Origin: an uncultured Hungatella sp.
Lineage (GTDB): Bacteria; Bacillota; Clostridia; Lachnospirales; Lachnospiraceae
DNA length: 64,000 nucleotides
Reading direction: 5' to 3'
Assembly: GCA_910586845.1 (NCBI GenBank)
Contig: CAJUJV010000003.1
Span: 27,406-91,405 of the forward strand
A model generated the notes under the pieces. The model saw nothing but the letters and a program-made list of their open reading frames with translations, ran no database searches and was not told the origin of the DNA. Shown here in pieces: positions 1 through 9,259 of this stretch. Both the position numbers and the translations under genes were made by a program. Numbering within the stretch: the first letter of the stretch is position 1; every line of letters begins with the position of its first letter.

Positions 1-102
1 AAGTGGTATACTGTTTACAGGGACGGCTCCGTCACCGGCGGAGGCGAAAACCTTATGTTCAACATACACATCGAAATATCTTATATAAAAAGGGGTGATC
101 CT

Positions 103-834
103 ATGGCCAGAAAGACAGTTCTGGTAACCGGCGCTTCCCGGGGCATCGGCAAAGCCATCGCCGTCAAATTTGCCAAGAAGAATTACAACGTGGTCATCAA
201 CTGCCTTCACAGCGAAGAACGGCTGATGCAGACAAAAAAAGATATCGAATCTTATCAGGTTTCCTGTCTTGCTTTTATGGGAGACGTGGGGGATCTGGCA
301 CAATGTGAAAAATTATTCGAACAGATCAGAAAGCAGTTCGGCACCCTGGAAGTGCTGGTAAACAACGCGGGCATCTCCTACATCGGTCTGCTCCAGGACA
401 TGAACAGCGAGGACTGGGACCGGATCATCCGGACCAACTTAACCTCCGTATTTAACCTGAGCAAGCTGGCTATCCCCGGCATGGTGGCACAGAAATACGG
501 CAAGATTATCAACATCTCCTCTGTGTGGGGCAATGTGGGCGCTTCCTGCGAGGTGGCCTACTCTGCCACCAAGGGCGGCATCAACGCCTTCACAAAGGCC
601 CTGGCCAAAGAGCTGGCCCCCAGCGGTATCCAGGTCAACGCCGTGGCCTGCGGAGCCATCGACACGGAGATGAATCGGTTTCTGGATGAGGACGAACTGA
701 TCAGCCTGGTAGACGGAATTCCCGCCGGAAGACTGGGACGGGCCGATGAGGTCGCGGATCTGGTATATCATCTGGGATACAAGAATTCCTATCTGACCGG
801 ACAGGTCATAGGACTGGATGGAGGTTGGATCTGA
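103..834 (+). CDS. SDR family NAD(P)-dependent oxidoreductase, FabG-like
   Basis: This 243-aa short-chain dehydrogenase has the glycine-rich cofactor motif TGASRGIG at residues 9-16, NNAG at 87-90, a catalytic Ser near 140 and the YSATK pair Tyr153/Lys157. The C-terminus ends in the usual GQVIGLDGGW. It resembles 3-oxoacyl-ACP reductase and other cytosolic carbonyl reductases; the substrate cannot be read from the sequence. I chose the ATG at 103 because GGGGTG sits a few bases upstream. An in-frame ATG at 55 would add a tail unlike the family. It is followed at once by the zinc phospholipase-like gene, whose RBS lies inside this reading frame, so the two are probably cotranscribed. Confidence 0.9.
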   Translation: MARKTVLVTGASRGIGKAIAVKFAKKNYNVVINCLHSEERLMQTKKDIESYQVSCLAFMGDVGDLAQCEKLFEQIRKQFGTLEVLVNNAGISYIGLLQDMNSEDWDRIIRTNLTSVFNLSKLAIPGMVAQKYGKIINISSVWGNVGASCEVAYSATKGGINAFTKALAKELAPSGIQVNAVACGAIDTEMNRFLDEDELISLVDGIPAGRLGRADEVADLVYHLGYKNSYLTGQVIGLDGGWI

Positions 835-835
835 T

Positions 836-1690
836 ATGCCTACTACTTACGCACACTACCGTTTTGGCCGCAGCGTGTACAAGCAGCTGCCCCAGTCTGT
901 CCAGGACGTCATCAGCTCCCACGGGGGACTGTACAACATCGGTCTCCACGGCCCTGATCTTCTGTTTTATTACAGGGTATTTCAGAAAAATCCCGTGAGC
1001 CGGACCGGCTTCGACATGCATGCACGGCCGGGAACGGAGTTTTTTGAAAAGGCTGCCGAGGTGATCCGGCAGCATTCGGGCAGACTCAGGTCCAGGCCCG
1101 GAAAATCCGGATCCGGCCTCTCATCCGCTTCTTTTATGACCTCTGCCAGATACGCATACATATTCGGATTCCTCTGCCACTTTGCCCTGGACAGCTGCTG
1201 CCACCCTTATGTGGAGCAGATGGTCCGCGCCACAGGCATCACCCACAGCGAGATCGAGGCAGAGCTGGACCGGGATCTGATGCTCAGGGACGGTCTGGAT
1301 CCCATGACCTGCCGTCCCACGGTTCACCTGAAGGCCAGGATGTTCTACGGAAGCGTCATCTCCCGGTTTTTCCCCGGAATCACCTCCCGCCAGATCGTCA
1401 CGGCTATCCGCTCCATGAGACTCTGCTGCAATATGCTGGCTCCGTCGGGTAAAAAGCTCCGGTTCCTTCTCCGCCTTCTCATGAAAAGCGGCCGCCTGCC
1501 ATCGGAAGTCCGAAACATGGTGATCAAGGAACGGCCCAATCCTGCCTGCGCTCCCATCACCAGGGAGCTGGAAAGAAGATACCAGAAAGCCGTTCCCATG
1601 GCAGTGAGACTGATGATAAATTTTGTGGAACATACAGACCGGAATGTTCCTCTCGATGCCTGTCTGAACCACACCTTCGGGGAAGACTAG
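836..1690 (+). CDS. zinc-dependent phospholipase C family protein
   Basis: This 284-aa protein has the spaced His/Asp pattern of the Zn_dep_PLPC family: AHYRFG near residue 6, HGPD near 38-41, and a HFALDSCCHPY cluster in the middle that would bind metal. I see no signal peptide, so it may act in the cytoplasm, unlike secreted alpha-toxin-type phospholipases. The start is the ATG at 836, just after the stop of the upstream reductase, with GGAGG at 820-824; an earlier in-frame ATG at 818 lies inside that RBS. The function is inferred from the family only. The substrate is unknown. Confidence 0.75.
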   Translation: MPTTYAHYRFGRSVYKQLPQSVQDVISSHGGLYNIGLHGPDLLFYYRVFQKNPVSRTGFDMHARPGTEFFEKAAEVIRQHSGRLRSRPGKSGSGLSSASFMTSARYAYIFGFLCHFALDSCCHPYVEQMVRATGITHSEIEAELDRDLMLRDGLDPMTCRPTVHLKARMFYGSVISRFFPGITSRQIVTAIRSMRLCCNMLAPSGKKLRFLLRLLMKSGRLPSEVRNMVIKERPNPACAPITRELERRYQKAVPMAVRLMINFVEHTDRNVPLDACLNHTFGED

Positions 1691-1708
1691 ATACCGCAAG
1701 AGACAAAT

Positions 1709-1754
1709 GGGGGAGGGCACCATGGAGATCATGATCTCCATGGTGCCCTCCCCC
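1709..1754. terminator. 46-bp perfect palindrome between convergent genes
   Basis: The two halves are exact reverse complements: 23-bp arms, no spacer, starting GGGGGAGGGCACC and ending with its complement. It lies 18 bp after the stop of the phospholipase-like gene and 17 bp before the stop of the greA-like gene, so it could stop transcription from both sides. Neither flank has a proper T-run, so it is not a textbook intrinsic terminator. Confidence 0.6.
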
Positions 1755-1771
1755 GCAAATATTTCCATATT

Positions 1772-2275
1772 CTAAAAACTCCTGATCTGATCCGATTCGT
1801 CGTCATGAGTATTCTCGATAGCCCTTATGACCACATAATACCCGATCGTCTCATTGACCTTCACGTATACCCGGTCTCCCACCTTGTGTTTAAAGATGGC
1901 TTTCCCCAGAGGAGATTCCGTGCTGATCAGCCCTCTCACGGAACTGCTTCTTATGGAAGTCACCAGCCGGTAGGTCTCCACCTCGTCATCGTCTTCCATG
2001 TACAATTCCACCGTATTATTGATCCCCACTTCGTCATCAGCAGACTCGTCGGATACGATCTGAGCGTTTTTCAGCATCCTTTCCAGATACCTGATGCGGC
2101 TCTCATTCTTATTCTTGTCCTTTTTCGCCGCGTGATACTCAAAATTCTCACTGAGATCCCCGTGGGCTCTGGCCTCCTTCACCGCCTCGATGGCTTCCTT
2201 CCGGACTACCAGCTTCCGATGCTCGATCTCTTTGCGGATCTTCTCAACGTCGCTTTTTGTCAGTTTCTCACCCAT
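1772..2275 (-). CDS. GreA/GreB family transcription elongation factor
   Basis: This 167-aa protein has an N-terminal coiled coil bearing the tip motif GDLSEN, with the acidic residues that reach the RNA polymerase active site, then YHAAK and a C-terminal FKBP-like domain (GKAIFKHKVGDRVYV). The family stimulates cleavage of backtracked RNA. It is the last gene of a unit with the amidohydrolase, 15 bp downstream of that gene's stop. The N-terminus (MGEKLTKSD) and the divergent C-terminal half suggest it may be a second GreA paralog. Its RBS (GAGGG) is weak. Confidence 0.85.
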   Translation of the reverse strand: MGEKLTKSDVEKIRKEIEHRKLVVRKEAIEAVKEARAHGDLSENFEYHAAKKDKNKNESRIRYLERMLKNAQIVSDESADDEVGINNTVELYMEDDDEVETYRLVTSIRSSSVRGLISTESPLGKAIFKHKVGDRVYVKVNETIGYYVVIRAIENTHDDESDQIRSF

Positions 2276-2290
2276 AACCGGACGGCCCTC

Positions 2291-3436
2291 TTAATCTACT
2301 TTCCTGCCGTCGATGAGCACCAGCTCCAGCGTGGAGGCAACCTCCAGAGGACAGCCGTTATAAACCACGATGTCCGCGTCCTTTCCCGCCTCCAGAGTTC
2401 CTACTCTGTCCTGGATGCCCAGATGCTTTGCGGGATTGATGGTGATGGCTTTCATGGCCTCATAAGTGTCCATGCCTGCCTTCACTGCCATGGCGGCGCA
2501 GAGAGTCAGATACTGCTGGGGGATGACAGGCGCGTCCGTGATGATGGACACCTGACAGCCGGCTGCCGCAAGGATCCCGGGAGTAGCCCATGTTTTATTC
2601 TGGAGCTCAAACTTGGTGGCATGGCCCAGGCTGGGTCCTACTGCACAGGGCAGATTCTCTTTGGCCAGTTCCTCCGCAATCAGATGACCCTCGGTGCAAT
2701 GCTCCAGAGTCATCTTCACTCCGAACTCTCTGGCGATGCGGACGGCAGTCAGGATATCGTTGGCCTGATGGGCGTGAGCCTTTAAAGGGATCTCCCCTTT
2801 AAGCACCGGAATGAGAGCCTCCAGTTTCATATCGAATGCGGGCTGCTTCAGCATATCGTCTCCTGCCGCTTCTTTCCTGGCCATATAATCCCGGGCCTTG
2901 AACAGCATCTCCCTTAACTTGGCTGCCGTGGACATACGGGCAAAATTATTCTTGTCTTTATAACAGCGCTTGGGGTTCTCACCAAATGCACATTTCATGG
3001 CAACCGGGTTCTTCACGATCATGTCATCCACTCTTTTTCCCGTGGTCTTCACCGCAAAGAAGGTACCTCCCAGCACATTGGCGCTTCCCGGGCCCGTTCC
3101 CACACAGGTAACGCCTCCCATGGCCGCCGAATGTACCGTGGGATCCAGGGGATTGAAACTGTCGATCCCTCTCAGATGGCAGGCGCAGATATCATTCATC
3201 TCGTTGTAATCCTGCCCCTCAAACCCGATACCGTAGCCGTCCAGACCCAGATGGCTGTGAGCATCTATAAATCCCGGATATACATCCTTTCCGGCGGCAT
3301 CATAGATCTCGGTCCCCTCGGGGATCTCCAGGTTCTGTCCGATCTTTACGATCCTGCCTCCGTCCACCAGAATATCCCCCTCATAAGCCTGGGGACTCAC
3401 CATGTCGTGAATTCTGCCACTCTTAATGCATAACAT
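2291..3436 (-). CDS. amidohydrolase (imidazolonepropionase-like)
   Basis: This 381-aa metal-dependent hydrolase of the amidohydrolase superfamily has HSH after PGFIDA near residue 60, AHAHQ in the middle, LEHCTEGH, and the metal-binding Asp in ITDAPV. The C-terminal GTLEAGKDADIVVY strand is typical of the family. The substrate is probably a cyclic amide or similar C-N compound. GGAGG precedes the ATG. It lies between an M20 hydrolase and the greA-like gene on the same strand, and near an oligopeptide importer, which suggests catabolism of imported peptide-like compounds. Confidence 0.8.
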   Translation of the reverse strand: MLCIKSGRIHDMVSPQAYEGDILVDGGRIVKIGQNLEIPEGTEIYDAAGKDVYPGFIDAHSHLGLDGYGIGFEGQDYNEMNDICACHLRGIDSFNPLDPTVHSAAMGGVTCVGTGPGSANVLGGTFFAVKTTGKRVDDMIVKNPVAMKCAFGENPKRCYKDKNNFARMSTAAKLREMLFKARDYMARKEAAGDDMLKQPAFDMKLEALIPVLKGEIPLKAHAHQANDILTAVRIAREFGVKMTLEHCTEGHLIAEELAKENLPCAVGPSLGHATKFELQNKTWATPGILAAAGCQVSIITDAPVIPQQYLTLCAAMAVKAGMDTYEAMKAITINPAKHLGIQDRVGTLEAGKDADIVVYNGCPLEVASTLELVLIDGRKVD

Positions 3437-3534
3437 CTTTAATATTTCCTCCGGTTTCTTTTTTATTTCTCCGGGTCTCCGCCTCCTGCAGGCAGACCGA
3501 AACCCGGATCTTTTCTTGTCTCTCTGACTGACTC

Positions 3535-4896
3535 TTACGCGCCAAAATCCAGGGTCACTGTGCCATCCTGATTGTAAACCACCGCGTCTTTGTCCATAGT
3601 CACTCTGTCAATGGCGGCCAGGTAATCTTCTTTTGACTTAAACTGAGGCTTCGCTTCTGCGATAATCTTCTTCGCCAGGGCCCCGCCCTCCGTCAGCAGC
3701 ATATCCGCTGCCACCACCAGGCACTGGGCAGGTCTTAAACAGGCCAGTTTCTTGTTCTCAATATAGTAATCTTTTCCGTGTCCCGTCCCCACGGCTCCGC
3801 TGGCATGAGGATGGACTGCAGGCATAATGGCGGATACGTCGCCCATATCCGTGCTCCCTGTTCCCCAGGCTCCATCCATGTCCACGCTGTCCGGTCCGGT
3901 GATCTGCCTCATGGCGTCCGCCACCACCTGGGACAGCCCTGGATCATTGTTCAGCGGGAAATAGCCGGGATGATCGTCAAGCTCCACATTGCAGCCGATA
4001 GATGCGGCCGAAGCGGCCAGAGCCCTGTTCACCTTCTTGTTGTACTGATACATGGCGTCGAAAGAGGCTCCCCTCACGTAGCTCTCCACTTTTGCCACTT
4101 CCGGGATCGCGTTGACCGCCAGTCCTGCCTGGGTGATGATGGGATGGAAACGGATATGCTGGTCATCCACAAATGTCTCTCTCAGAGCGTTGACCGCGTT
4201 GATGCCGCAGGTTGCCGCATAGAGGGCATTCCTTCCGTTCTCCGGTGAACCTCCCGCATGGGCAGACACCCCTTTGAAGGTAATGTTCTTGGTGATACAG
4301 CCATTGCAGCCCCTGCTGATGCACAGAGTCTTTCCTTCTTCCAAATTACCGGAATGAATCATCATGGACATATCCACGCCGTCAAAATATCCTCTGTAAA
4401 TAAACTCCACCTTGCCGCCGAAATACCTGATGATCCCTTTCTTTCTCAGCTCCTCCCGAAAGCCAAGTTCGATCAGCTCCTCCGCTGGCACCGCGATAAG
4501 ACGGATAGAGCCGCACATGCCGTCCAGGGCCCCCGGCTCCTTCAATGCCGCTGCCACACCGATGAGAGTGGCGCACTGGGCATTGTGTCCGCACGCATGA
4601 ACCGCGCAGGTACCGGCAACCGCATCCGGATGATTCTTCACGATGAGGGAATCCAGTTCTCCCAGGATAGCCACTTTCGGGCCCGGCTTCCCTGTATCCA
4701 GATCCGCGTAAAATCCCGGGATATCCCCTGCTTTTACCAGGGTGTATCCCAGTTTCTCGAACTGTTCCGCCATGTAAGCGGAGGTGTTCCACTCACGATA
4801 ACCGGTCTCGGGATGTTTCCAGATATAATCCGCTGTCTCATAGATCAGATCCTCGTGTCTGGCCGTCATCTCCATTAACTGCTCTGCTTTTTTCAA
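3535..4896 (-). CDS. M20 family amidohydrolase, AbgB-like
   Basis: This 453-aa M20/M28-fold hydrolase resembles subunit B of p-aminobenzoyl-glutamate hydrolase. It shows a metal motif around VHACGHNAQ, a catalytic Glu in PAEEL, the dimerisation-lid region HAGGSPENGRNAL, and GSTDMGDVS near the C-terminus. I placed the start at a TTG at 4896 because GAGGAGG lies 8 nt upstream. A longer in-frame ATG at 4968 adds a tail that fits nothing in the family and has no RBS. It probably cleaves an amide or aminoacyl bond. It leads the unit containing the amidohydrolase and greA-like gene. Confidence 0.75.
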   Translation of the reverse strand: MKKAEQLMEMTARHEDLIYETADYIWKHPETGYREWNTSAYMAEQFEKLGYTLVKAGDIPGFYADLDTGKPGPKVAILGELDSLIVKNHPDAVAGTCAVHACGHNAQCATLIGVAAALKEPGALDGMCGSIRLIAVPAEELIELGFREELRKKGIIRYFGGKVEFIYRGYFDGVDMSMMIHSGNLEEGKTLCISRGCNGCITKNITFKGVSAHAGGSPENGRNALYAATCGINAVNALRETFVDDQHIRFHPIITQAGLAVNAIPEVAKVESYVRGASFDAMYQYNKKVNRALAASAASIGCNVELDDHPGYFPLNNDPGLSQVVADAMRQITGPDSVDMDGAWGTGSTDMGDVSAIMPAVHPHASGAVGTGHGKDYYIENKKLACLRPAQCLVVAADMLLTEGGALAKKIIAEAKPQFKSKEDYLAAIDRVTMDKDAVVYNQDGTVTLDFGA

Positions 4897-5382
4897 AATA
4901 TCTTCCTCCTCGCCTGTAAGGCATAAACCAAAAACACACCGAGTTCCCCTGTCATTCATCCGGCCCATATCCTAGGGGTGTCAATATAATGTACTTAATC
5001 GTATTCATGAAATGTTAAGAATCCGCAGGCAGCAGGCTTTTACCGCAAATTCCGGGGCCTGCGCACAGAAAAAGCGTCCCTCACGCCGCCACATCCCGGC
5101 AGGCCGTATCAGCACGCTTTCATATATGTAGCTTTTGAAAAATGCGCTGATGCGCGGTAGTTTGTGGAATACTTTATGCTGCTCATCGCCTGTAGGTACA
5201 TTATAGCACAAACCCCGGCTGTATGCTACTTTCTTGGAGAAAATAAGAAAATTTTTTCATTTTCAGGAAATCCAAAAATATATGCCGTTCTGCACCATTT
5301 CCGCCTGTTACATGGAAAGAAAGGATGAGCCGCCCGTTGAGAAGGAATTCCTTTCAACAGGCGGCCCCCTGTATATCCGATG
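4897..5382. other. 486-bp intergenic region with a promoter-like site and a terminator
   Basis: No convincing gene is seen. On the minus strand an extended -10 (TGCTATAAT, box at 5200-5205) could drive the M20 hydrolase unit with a leader of roughly 300 nt. I could not recognise a T-box or other known riboswitch in that leader. The right part holds the terminator of the opp operon at 5329-5365. Confidence 0.5.
5329..5365 (-). terminator. intrinsic terminator of the opp operon
   Basis: A GC-rich inverted repeat (GCCGCC...GGCGGC arms with AAGGAATTCCTT at the centre) lies 18 bp after the oppF stop. On the minus strand it is followed by a pyrimidine-rich stretch. Confidence 0.7.
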
Positions 5383-6336
5383 TTACTCGCTTAAAAAGCA
5401 GGAGACAAAATGTCCCGGCCTGATCTCTTTTAACTGCGGCTCTTCACCCCTGCACCGGTCTGTCGCATGAGGACAGCGGTTGGCGAACCGGCAGGCTGCC
5501 GGCGGCTCAATGGGAGAAGTGATCTCGCCCTTTAAGAGGATCCTCTCTCTGCGGTTGTCCAGAGACGGAATCGGGATAGCCGACAGAAGGGCCTTAGTAT
5601 AGGGATGGGTCGGATTCTCAAACAGCTCCTCGGAGGGGGCTTTTTCGATCAGCTTGCCCAGATACATAACGGCGATATCGTCGGAAAAATGATTGACAAC
5701 CGACAGGTCATGTGTGATAAACATGTAGGTCAGTCCCATCTTCTTCTGAAGCTCTTTCATCAGGTTCAGAATCTGCGCCTGGATGGACACGTCCAGGGCC
5801 GAAACCGGCTCGTCGCAGACGATGAACTTGGGATTCAGCGCCAGTGCCCGGGCGATACCGATTCTCTGCCGGCGGCCGCCGTCCAGCTCGTGGGGATAGG
5901 TGTTGATCAGACGGTCGGCAAGACCTACGATCTCCATCAGCTCACGCACCCGCTCCATCTGTTTGGCCGGGTTGGTGATGATCTTGTTGATCTTAAGCGG
6001 ATCAGCGATGATCTGGCTCACTGTCTTACGGGGATTTAAGCTGGAAAACGGGTCCTGGAAAATGATCTGCATCTCCGTGCGTTTCCTGCGCATCTCTTCC
6101 TTGGACAGCTTTACCACATCCTGGCCTTCAAACAGCACCTGTCCGGATGTAGGCTCAAGAAGTCTTAAGATCGCCCGCCCTGTGGTGGACTTTCCGCAGC
6201 CGGACTCGCCGACCACGCCGAGAGTCTTTCCCTTTTCAATGGTAAAGGTGACGTCATCGACGGCATGGAGCATTCCTTTGGGCGTGCTGAAATATTTCTT
6301 TAAATTTCTGACGTCAAGCAAGGGCTGTGTACTCAT
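5383..6336 (-). CDS. oppF: oligopeptide ABC transporter ATP-binding protein, OppF type
   Basis: This 317-aa ABC ATPase has Walker A GESGCGKST at residues 43-51, a Q-loop in IFQDPFSSL and Walker B FIVCDEP. The C-terminal oligopeptide/dipeptide domain has the CRFANRCPH cysteine pattern. The ABC signature reads ELDGGRRQR instead of LSGGQ. It would pair with OppD to power import of peptides through OppB/OppC at the membrane. It is the last gene of the operon and overlaps oppD by 4 bp, which suggests coupled translation. Confidence 0.92.
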   Translation of the reverse strand: MSTQPLLDVRNLKKYFSTPKGMLHAVDDVTFTIEKGKTLGVVGESGCGKSTTGRAILRLLEPTSGQVLFEGQDVVKLSKEEMRRKRTEMQIIFQDPFSSLNPRKTVSQIIADPLKINKIITNPAKQMERVRELMEIVGLADRLINTYPHELDGGRRQRIGIARALALNPKFIVCDEPVSALDVSIQAQILNLMKELQKKMGLTYMFITHDLSVVNHFSDDIAVMYLGKLIEKAPSEELFENPTHPYTKALLSAIPIPSLDNRRERILLKGEITSPIEPPAACRFANRCPHATDRCRGEEPQLKEIRPGHFVSCFLSE

Positions 6337-7346
6337 CGGCCTTTCACCTTCCCTTCATGAATATTATCTTTGTTGTACAGGTGACATTCCACATAGTGAG
6401 TATCATTGCGGTAAGTACGGCCCGGCTTCTGGGTCTGGCAGATATCCATGGCGTAATCACAGCGGGGACAGAAAGCGCAGCCCTTAGGCAGGTTGCTGGG
6501 ATCCGGCATCAGGCCCTTGATAGGCTTTAACTCTGCCTGACGGTCCTCAAGGTTGGGAAGGGAATTGAACAGTCCTTCCGTGTAGGGATGACGGGTATTT
6601 TTGAAAATATCCTCAAGGGTTCCGTGCTCGATCACATGTCCGGCGTAAATAACCGAAACCTTGTCGCAGATCTCGGCCACGATGCCCAGATCGTGGGTGA
6701 TCATCAGCATGGATGTATTATATTTCTCACGAAGACCCTTCATCATCTCCAGAACCTGTGCCTGAATCGTCACGTCCAGAGCCGTGGTGGGCTCATCGGC
6801 GATCAGAAGCTCCGGGTTGCAGGCCAGCGCCATGGCGATGACCACACGCTGCTTCATACCGCCGGAAAACTGATGAGGATACTCACTGCCGCGGGTGCCG
6901 GGAATTCCTACCAGCTCCAGCATCTCACGGGCCCTTTTTAAGGCCTCCGCCTGCCCGCCCTCCTCATGAAGCTTGATGACCTCGGCGATCTGCTGTTCCA
7001 CTGTCATAACCGGGTCTAGGGAGGTCATAGGATCCTGAAAGATCATGGCCACGGTCTTGCCGCGTATAGCCTGCATCTCCTTGTCGCCCATGGAAAGGAT
7101 ATCCTTCCCGTCAAGTTTTATGGAGCCGGAGACGATGACTCCCGGCGGGTTGGGGATGAGGCGCAGCAGAGAAAGTCCCGTAGTGGTCTTTCCTGCGCCG
7201 GTCTCTCCTACCAGGCCCAGGGTCTTTCCCCTCTCGATCTCCAGTTCCAGTCCGTTTAAAGCCTGTACAACGCCGTAATCGGTGCGGAACTCGACAACCA
7301 GGTTCCTGATCTCGGCAGTTAAATCTTTTTTCACATCTTCACTCAT
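6333..7346 (-). CDS. oppD: oligopeptide ABC transporter ATP-binding protein, OppD type
   Basis: This 337-aa ATPase has Walker A GETGAGKTT at residues 47-55, the signature FSGGMKQRV, Walker B LLIADEPTTALD, and a C-terminal oligopeptide-binding extension with cysteines in GCAFCPRC. It is the partner of OppF. The gene lies 12 bp downstream of oppC and overlaps oppF by 4 bp. The family usually imports di- or oligopeptides, sometimes nickel; the large peptide-type binding protein at the head of the operon favours peptides. Confidence 0.92.
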   Translation of the reverse strand: MSEDVKKDLTAEIRNLVVEFRTDYGVVQALNGLELEIERGKTLGLVGETGAGKTTTGLSLLRLIPNPPGVIVSGSIKLDGKDILSMGDKEMQAIRGKTVAMIFQDPMTSLDPVMTVEQQIAEVIKLHEEGGQAEALKRAREMLELVGIPGTRGSEYPHQFSGGMKQRVVIAMALACNPELLIADEPTTALDVTIQAQVLEMMKGLREKYNTSMLMITHDLGIVAEICDKVSVIYAGHVIEHGTLEDIFKNTRHPYTEGLFNSLPNLEDRQAELKPIKGLMPDPSNLPKGCAFCPRCDYAMDICQTQKPGRTYRNDTHYVECHLYNKDNIHEGKVKGR

Positions 7347-7358
7347 CTCGGCACCTCC

Positions 7359-8252
7359 TTAACGCAGTCTGGGATCAAGGGCATCACGCAGGCCGTCGCC
7401 CAAAAGGTTCAGGGAAAGAATGGTGATCATGATCGCAAGTCCCGGGAACATACACATGTAGCTGTAGTCACGGATATAGGAGCGGGAACCGGAAAGCATG
7501 GCGCCCCATTCCGGTCTCGGAGCCGGGATACCCAGGCCGATGAAGGAAAGTCCTGCGATGGAAAGGATGACCGTAGCTACCTCCAGAGTAGTCTGGACGA
7601 TAATGGGAGCCAGACTGTTGGGAAGAACATCGTGGAAAATAATGGTCGTGTCCTTGGCTCCGATGGCCCGCGCCGCTTCCACATATTCGGAATCACGGAC
7701 CGTCATCACCGCGCCGCGGACCACACGGGCAAACTTGGGAATAGCCGAGACTGCCTGAGCGATTACCAGGTTGGTGATGGAATTTCCCAGAGAGGCCACG
7801 ATACAGATGGCCAAAAGGGTTCCGGGAATGGCCAGAAAGATATCCATGATACGCATGATGATCATGTCCACCTTGCCGCCGAAATATCCTGACGCAGAGC
7901 CTAAAACCAGTCCTGCCGCCAGAGCCACGATGACCGTGACGACTCCGATGGACAGAGACGTGGAAGTAGCGTACAGAGTACGGATCATAATGTCACGGCC
8001 CATCTCGTCTGTACCAAAAGGATGGGCTGCAGACGGAGGCTGCAGAGTGTTGGAATAATCGGTCTTGATCACCTGCGTCTCATAATCGAAGATAATAGGA
8101 GAGAGGATACCGATCAGAACCAGCAGTATGACGATCACGAGTCCCAGGACGGCTGTCTTATTGCGGCAGAGACGCTTCCAGACGTCGGCAAACTGGCTTT
8201 TTTTCTTAACGGAAATCTGTTCATTTTCTGTTACAGCAGAAACATTGTTCAT
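7359..8252 (-). CDS. oppC: oligopeptide ABC transporter permease, OppC type
   Basis: This 297-aa inner-membrane permease has an N-terminal cytoplasmic tail, one early membrane helix (VLGLVIVILLVLIGILS) and then the conserved extracytoplasmic motif HPFGTDEMGRDI. The BPD_transp_1 domain includes the EAA-type loop EYVEAARAIGA, which contacts the ATPases. It would form the channel with OppB. It sits between oppB and oppD in the same operon with short gaps. Confidence 0.92.
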   Translation of the reverse strand: MNNVSAVTENEQISVKKKSQFADVWKRLCRNKTAVLGLVIVILLVLIGILSPIIFDYETQVIKTDYSNTLQPPSAAHPFGTDEMGRDIMIRTLYATSTSLSIGVVTVIVALAAGLVLGSASGYFGGKVDMIIMRIMDIFLAIPGTLLAICIVASLGNSITNLVIAQAVSAIPKFARVVRGAVMTVRDSEYVEAARAIGAKDTTIIFHDVLPNSLAPIIVQTTLEVATVILSIAGLSFIGLGIPAPRPEWGAMLSGSRSYIRDYSYMCMFPGLAIMITILSLNLLGDGLRDALDPRLR

Positions 8253-8266
8253 TTTTCTCCTCCTTC

Positions 8267-9196
8267 CTATTTGTACTGCGCTTTAATACGCGGATCGATG
8301 AAACCATAGATCAGATCCACAAGCAGGTTGATAAGTGCAAATCCGATGGCAAAGACGATGATACAGCCCATGACGGAAGGGATATCACGGCCCTGGATGG
8401 ACTGGATCATATAGCGGCCGATCCCCGGCCATGCGAATACGCTCTCCGTGAGAACGGAACCGCCCAGCATCTGGCCGATCTGTAAGCCGATGACCGTGGT
8501 AGTGGGAATCAGTGCGTTGCGCAGCGCATGGTCGGTGATGATCTCATGCTCAGGAAGTCCCTTGGCACGCACGGTCCTGATATAATCCTGACGGATGGTC
8601 TCAAGCATGGAGCTTCTCGTCGTCCGGGCAATGGCAGCCATATGCATGAACCCCAAAGCCACAGAAGGCAGCACCAGGCTCTTGATGCCCTGGTCGGCCC
8701 CGGCCACCGGGAACCAGCCCAGCTTTACGGAGAAGAAAAGGATCAGCAAAAGTCCCATCCAGAATACCGGCATGGAAATACCCAATAGGGATATAAACAT
8801 ACTGATACCGTCAAATAGCGTATTTTGTTTAATTGCGGCAATGATGCCCAAAGGCAGGGCAAGCAGGATAGCAACAACCGTAGAGGTCAGTGCCAGGGTG
8901 ATCGTGTTTGGAAGACGGGCCCATACCTCCTCCCCTACCGGATCACGGGTCTTGTAGGAAGTACCCAGATCGCCCTGAACCAGGTCGAACATATAGCGGC
9001 CGTAACGCACGATAAAGGGATCATTCAGCCCCATTTCCTCGCGCAGCGCGGCGATATCTTCCGGACGGGCCTGCTCACCGAGAATAGTTTTGGCTGGATC
9101 ACCGGGAGCCAGGTCAAGGATAAAAAATACAAGCAGGGTGACGCCAAGCAATACAGGAATAAGGGCCACCAGACGTTTGATAATAAACTTGATCAT
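8267..9196 (-). CDS. oppB: oligopeptide ABC transporter permease, OppB type
   Basis: This 309-aa permease starts with the typical OppB helix (RLVALIPVLLGVTLLVFFIL) and the LAPGDPA motif. It has several further membrane segments and the EAA loop DYIRTVRAKGL. It ends close to oppC, 14 bp upstream. A 204-bp gap with two strong hairpins separates it from the binding-protein gene, which would let the lipoprotein be made in excess over the membrane parts. Confidence 0.92.
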   Translation of the reverse strand: MIKFIIKRLVALIPVLLGVTLLVFFILDLAPGDPAKTILGEQARPEDIAALREEMGLNDPFIVRYGRYMFDLVQGDLGTSYKTRDPVGEEVWARLPNTITLALTSTVVAILLALPLGIIAAIKQNTLFDGISMFISLLGISMPVFWMGLLLILFFSVKLGWFPVAGADQGIKSLVLPSVALGFMHMAAIARTTRSSMLETIRQDYIRTVRAKGLPEHEIITDHALRNALIPTTTVIGLQIGQMLGGSVLTESVFAWPGIGRYMIQSIQGRDIPSVMGCIIVFAIGFALINLLVDLIYGFIDPRIKAQYK

Positions 9197-9259
9197 CCTG
9201 TATGATCTCCTCCTTTCTTAAGTGTAAGTTTTCTGGCAGGAATGAAAAACACCACCGTG

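Noticed and set aside
1..102. Open frame continuous with the reductase back to position 1
   Set aside because: The added residues do not fit the SDR family and the RBS lies just before the ATG at 103. The stretch is too short to assign to an upstream gene.
4897..5192. Possible riboswitch or T-box in the long leader of the M20 hydrolase unit
   Set aside because: I found no T-box sequence or other recognisable riboswitch core; the leader itself rests on a weak promoter call.
5005..5211. 68-codon open frame in the gap before the opp operon
   Set aside because: Cys/Arg-rich composition, no RBS, no family resemblance, and it overlaps a likely promoter.
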